From NCBI GenBank assembly GCA_965226695.1, contig OZ245405.1:2852001-2916000 (forward strand): a stretch of 64,000 nt of DNA. The letters are read 5' to 3'. A program made the position numbers and the translations under genes. This stretch comes from CATOSD01 sp965226695 (GTDB lineage Bacteria; Chloroflexota; Dehalococcoidia; Lucifugimonadales; CATOSD01). Positions 63,731 through 64,000 of this stretch are shown one piece after another (within the stretch, counting starts at the first letter, position 1; each line of letters starts with the position of its first letter). Below the pieces are notes generated by a model. That model searched no databases, was not told the origin of the DNA, and was given only the letters and a program-made list of their open reading frames with translations.

Positions 63731-64000
63731 GAGTATCCTCCCGGGCGAAACGCGATTCCAGTTTGTCCACGATCCCTCGGTGAACCTTTAGATGGGATAC
63801 TAGTCCACCGTCGGGTGGACTTAGAAATCCAGACAAAACGAGTTGGTGGATTCTTTCTGAACGGCCAAAAAGAATCATGCGTTCACTCACAAAGACCGGA
63901 GCCACGTCTCCTGAAAAATCCTTGAGCCAGGTCTGCAGTCTGTCCCGAAAGAGGCTTATGGGGACCTTCAGCCGACTAGCTGCACTCAACAGGAGGTCGC
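63717..64000 (-). CDS. Unknown protein, C-terminal part, first gene of the ATPase-PIN operon (partial)
   Basis: The frame is open to the window end, so the true start is outside (the TTG at 63989 is not required). The visible 94 residues read DLLLSAASRLKVPISLFRDRLQTWLKDFSGDVAPVFVSERMILFGRSERIHQLVLSGFLSPPDGGLVSHLKVHRGIVDKLESRFARED. It overlaps the ATPase start by 14 nt, so the three genes are co-translated. The hydrophobic, charged mix and the lack of known motifs prevent a family call. Confidence 0.6.
   Translation of the reverse strand, partial: DLLLSAASRLKVPISLFRDRLQTWLKDFSGDVAPVFVSERMILFGRSERIHQLVLSGFLSPPDGGLVSHLKVHRGIVDKLESRFAREDTHGSV

Noticed and set aside
1..64000. CRISPR arrays, tRNA or rRNA genes
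   Set aside because: I looked for regular direct repeats with spacers and for tRNA T-loop and anticodon-stem patterns and saw none; only short intergenic hairpins and 10-bp phased repeats were found. A tRNAscan or Infernal run would be decisive.

Overview
The window looks like one chromosome segment of a GC-rich, catabolically versatile bacterium. The best guess is Chloroflexota, a Dehalococcoidia or SAR202-type lineage. This is an inference from gene content: many acyl-CoA dehydrogenases, a CaiB-type CoA-transferase, MaoC-type hydratases, a fused hydantoinase/oxoprolinase, an LLM flavin monooxygenase, amidohydrolases and D-aminoacylase, plus a ClpC with a HspR-type (HAIR-like) operator. No rRNA or tRNA gene is visible, so the lineage cannot be fixed from this window.

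Layout. 1-2800: end of a thioredoxin reductase, an acyl-CoA dehydrogenase, a small protein, an alpha/beta hydrolase and a Tat-signal peptide protein. 2800-5700: an AT-richer accessory patch with a gene broken by two in-frame stops and an ankyrin-repeat gene broken by a frameshift. 5700-12400: housekeeping and metabolic genes (CoA-transferase, clpC, PHP phosphoesterase, oligopeptide ABC ATPase, holA). 12500-14240: a two-gene accessory module (PH-like/coiled-coil/membrane protein plus a nuclease-like membrane protein, frameshifted). 14300-26750: DUF1232 protein, YchF, HemW, a conserved unknown, threonine dehydratase, an M28-like protein, an ABC exporter, two hotdog hydratases and a 1240-residue HyuA-HyuB fusion. 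26800-29600: orphan VapB, RelE-type toxin and antitoxin, oligopeptide permeases. 29860-36060: two acyl-CoA dehydrogenases, a YHS protein, a lone low-GC gene, D-aminoacylase and a TauE/SafE transporter. 36100-41000: a defence/mobile island with a tandemly duplicated small gene pair, a Dam-type methylase with a NotI-family endonuclease, and a truncated type IIG-like gene. 41450-50950: trehalose-phosphate synthase, glutamate dehydrogenase, an ABC ATPase, an LLM oxidoreductase, a frameshifted moeB/thiF, two paralogous amidohydrolases and a SelA-fold PLP enzyme. 51260-54870: a compact fatty-acid synthesis cluster (two MaoC-type proteins, plsX, fabG, a FabL-like reductase). 54860-60720: YgfZ, ErpA-type protein, a large membrane protein, a methyltransferase, a RidA protein, a thioredoxin-fold gene with an in-frame UGA, and a glutaredoxin-like protein. 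61790-64000: a lower-GC operon of PIN protein, AAA-type ATPase and a partial unknown gene.

The strongest find is the thioredoxin-fold gene at 59718-60428. Its reading frame is broken only by a UGA at the redox-active position, and 20 nt after that UGA lies a perfect 6-bp hairpin with a GGUCU loop, the apical loop known from the E. coli fdhF SECIS. It is almost certainly a selenoprotein that ordinary gene calling would truncate. Second-tier finds are the restriction-modification cassette next to a truncated type IIG gene, the duplicated gene pair with its conserved promoter, and two candidate defence-like modules (12520-14238 and 61794-64000).

Several genes carry frameshifts: one in an A5 run, one in a C6 run and one best explained by an 11-nt deletion. 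From one sequence, assembly error and true decay cannot be told apart.
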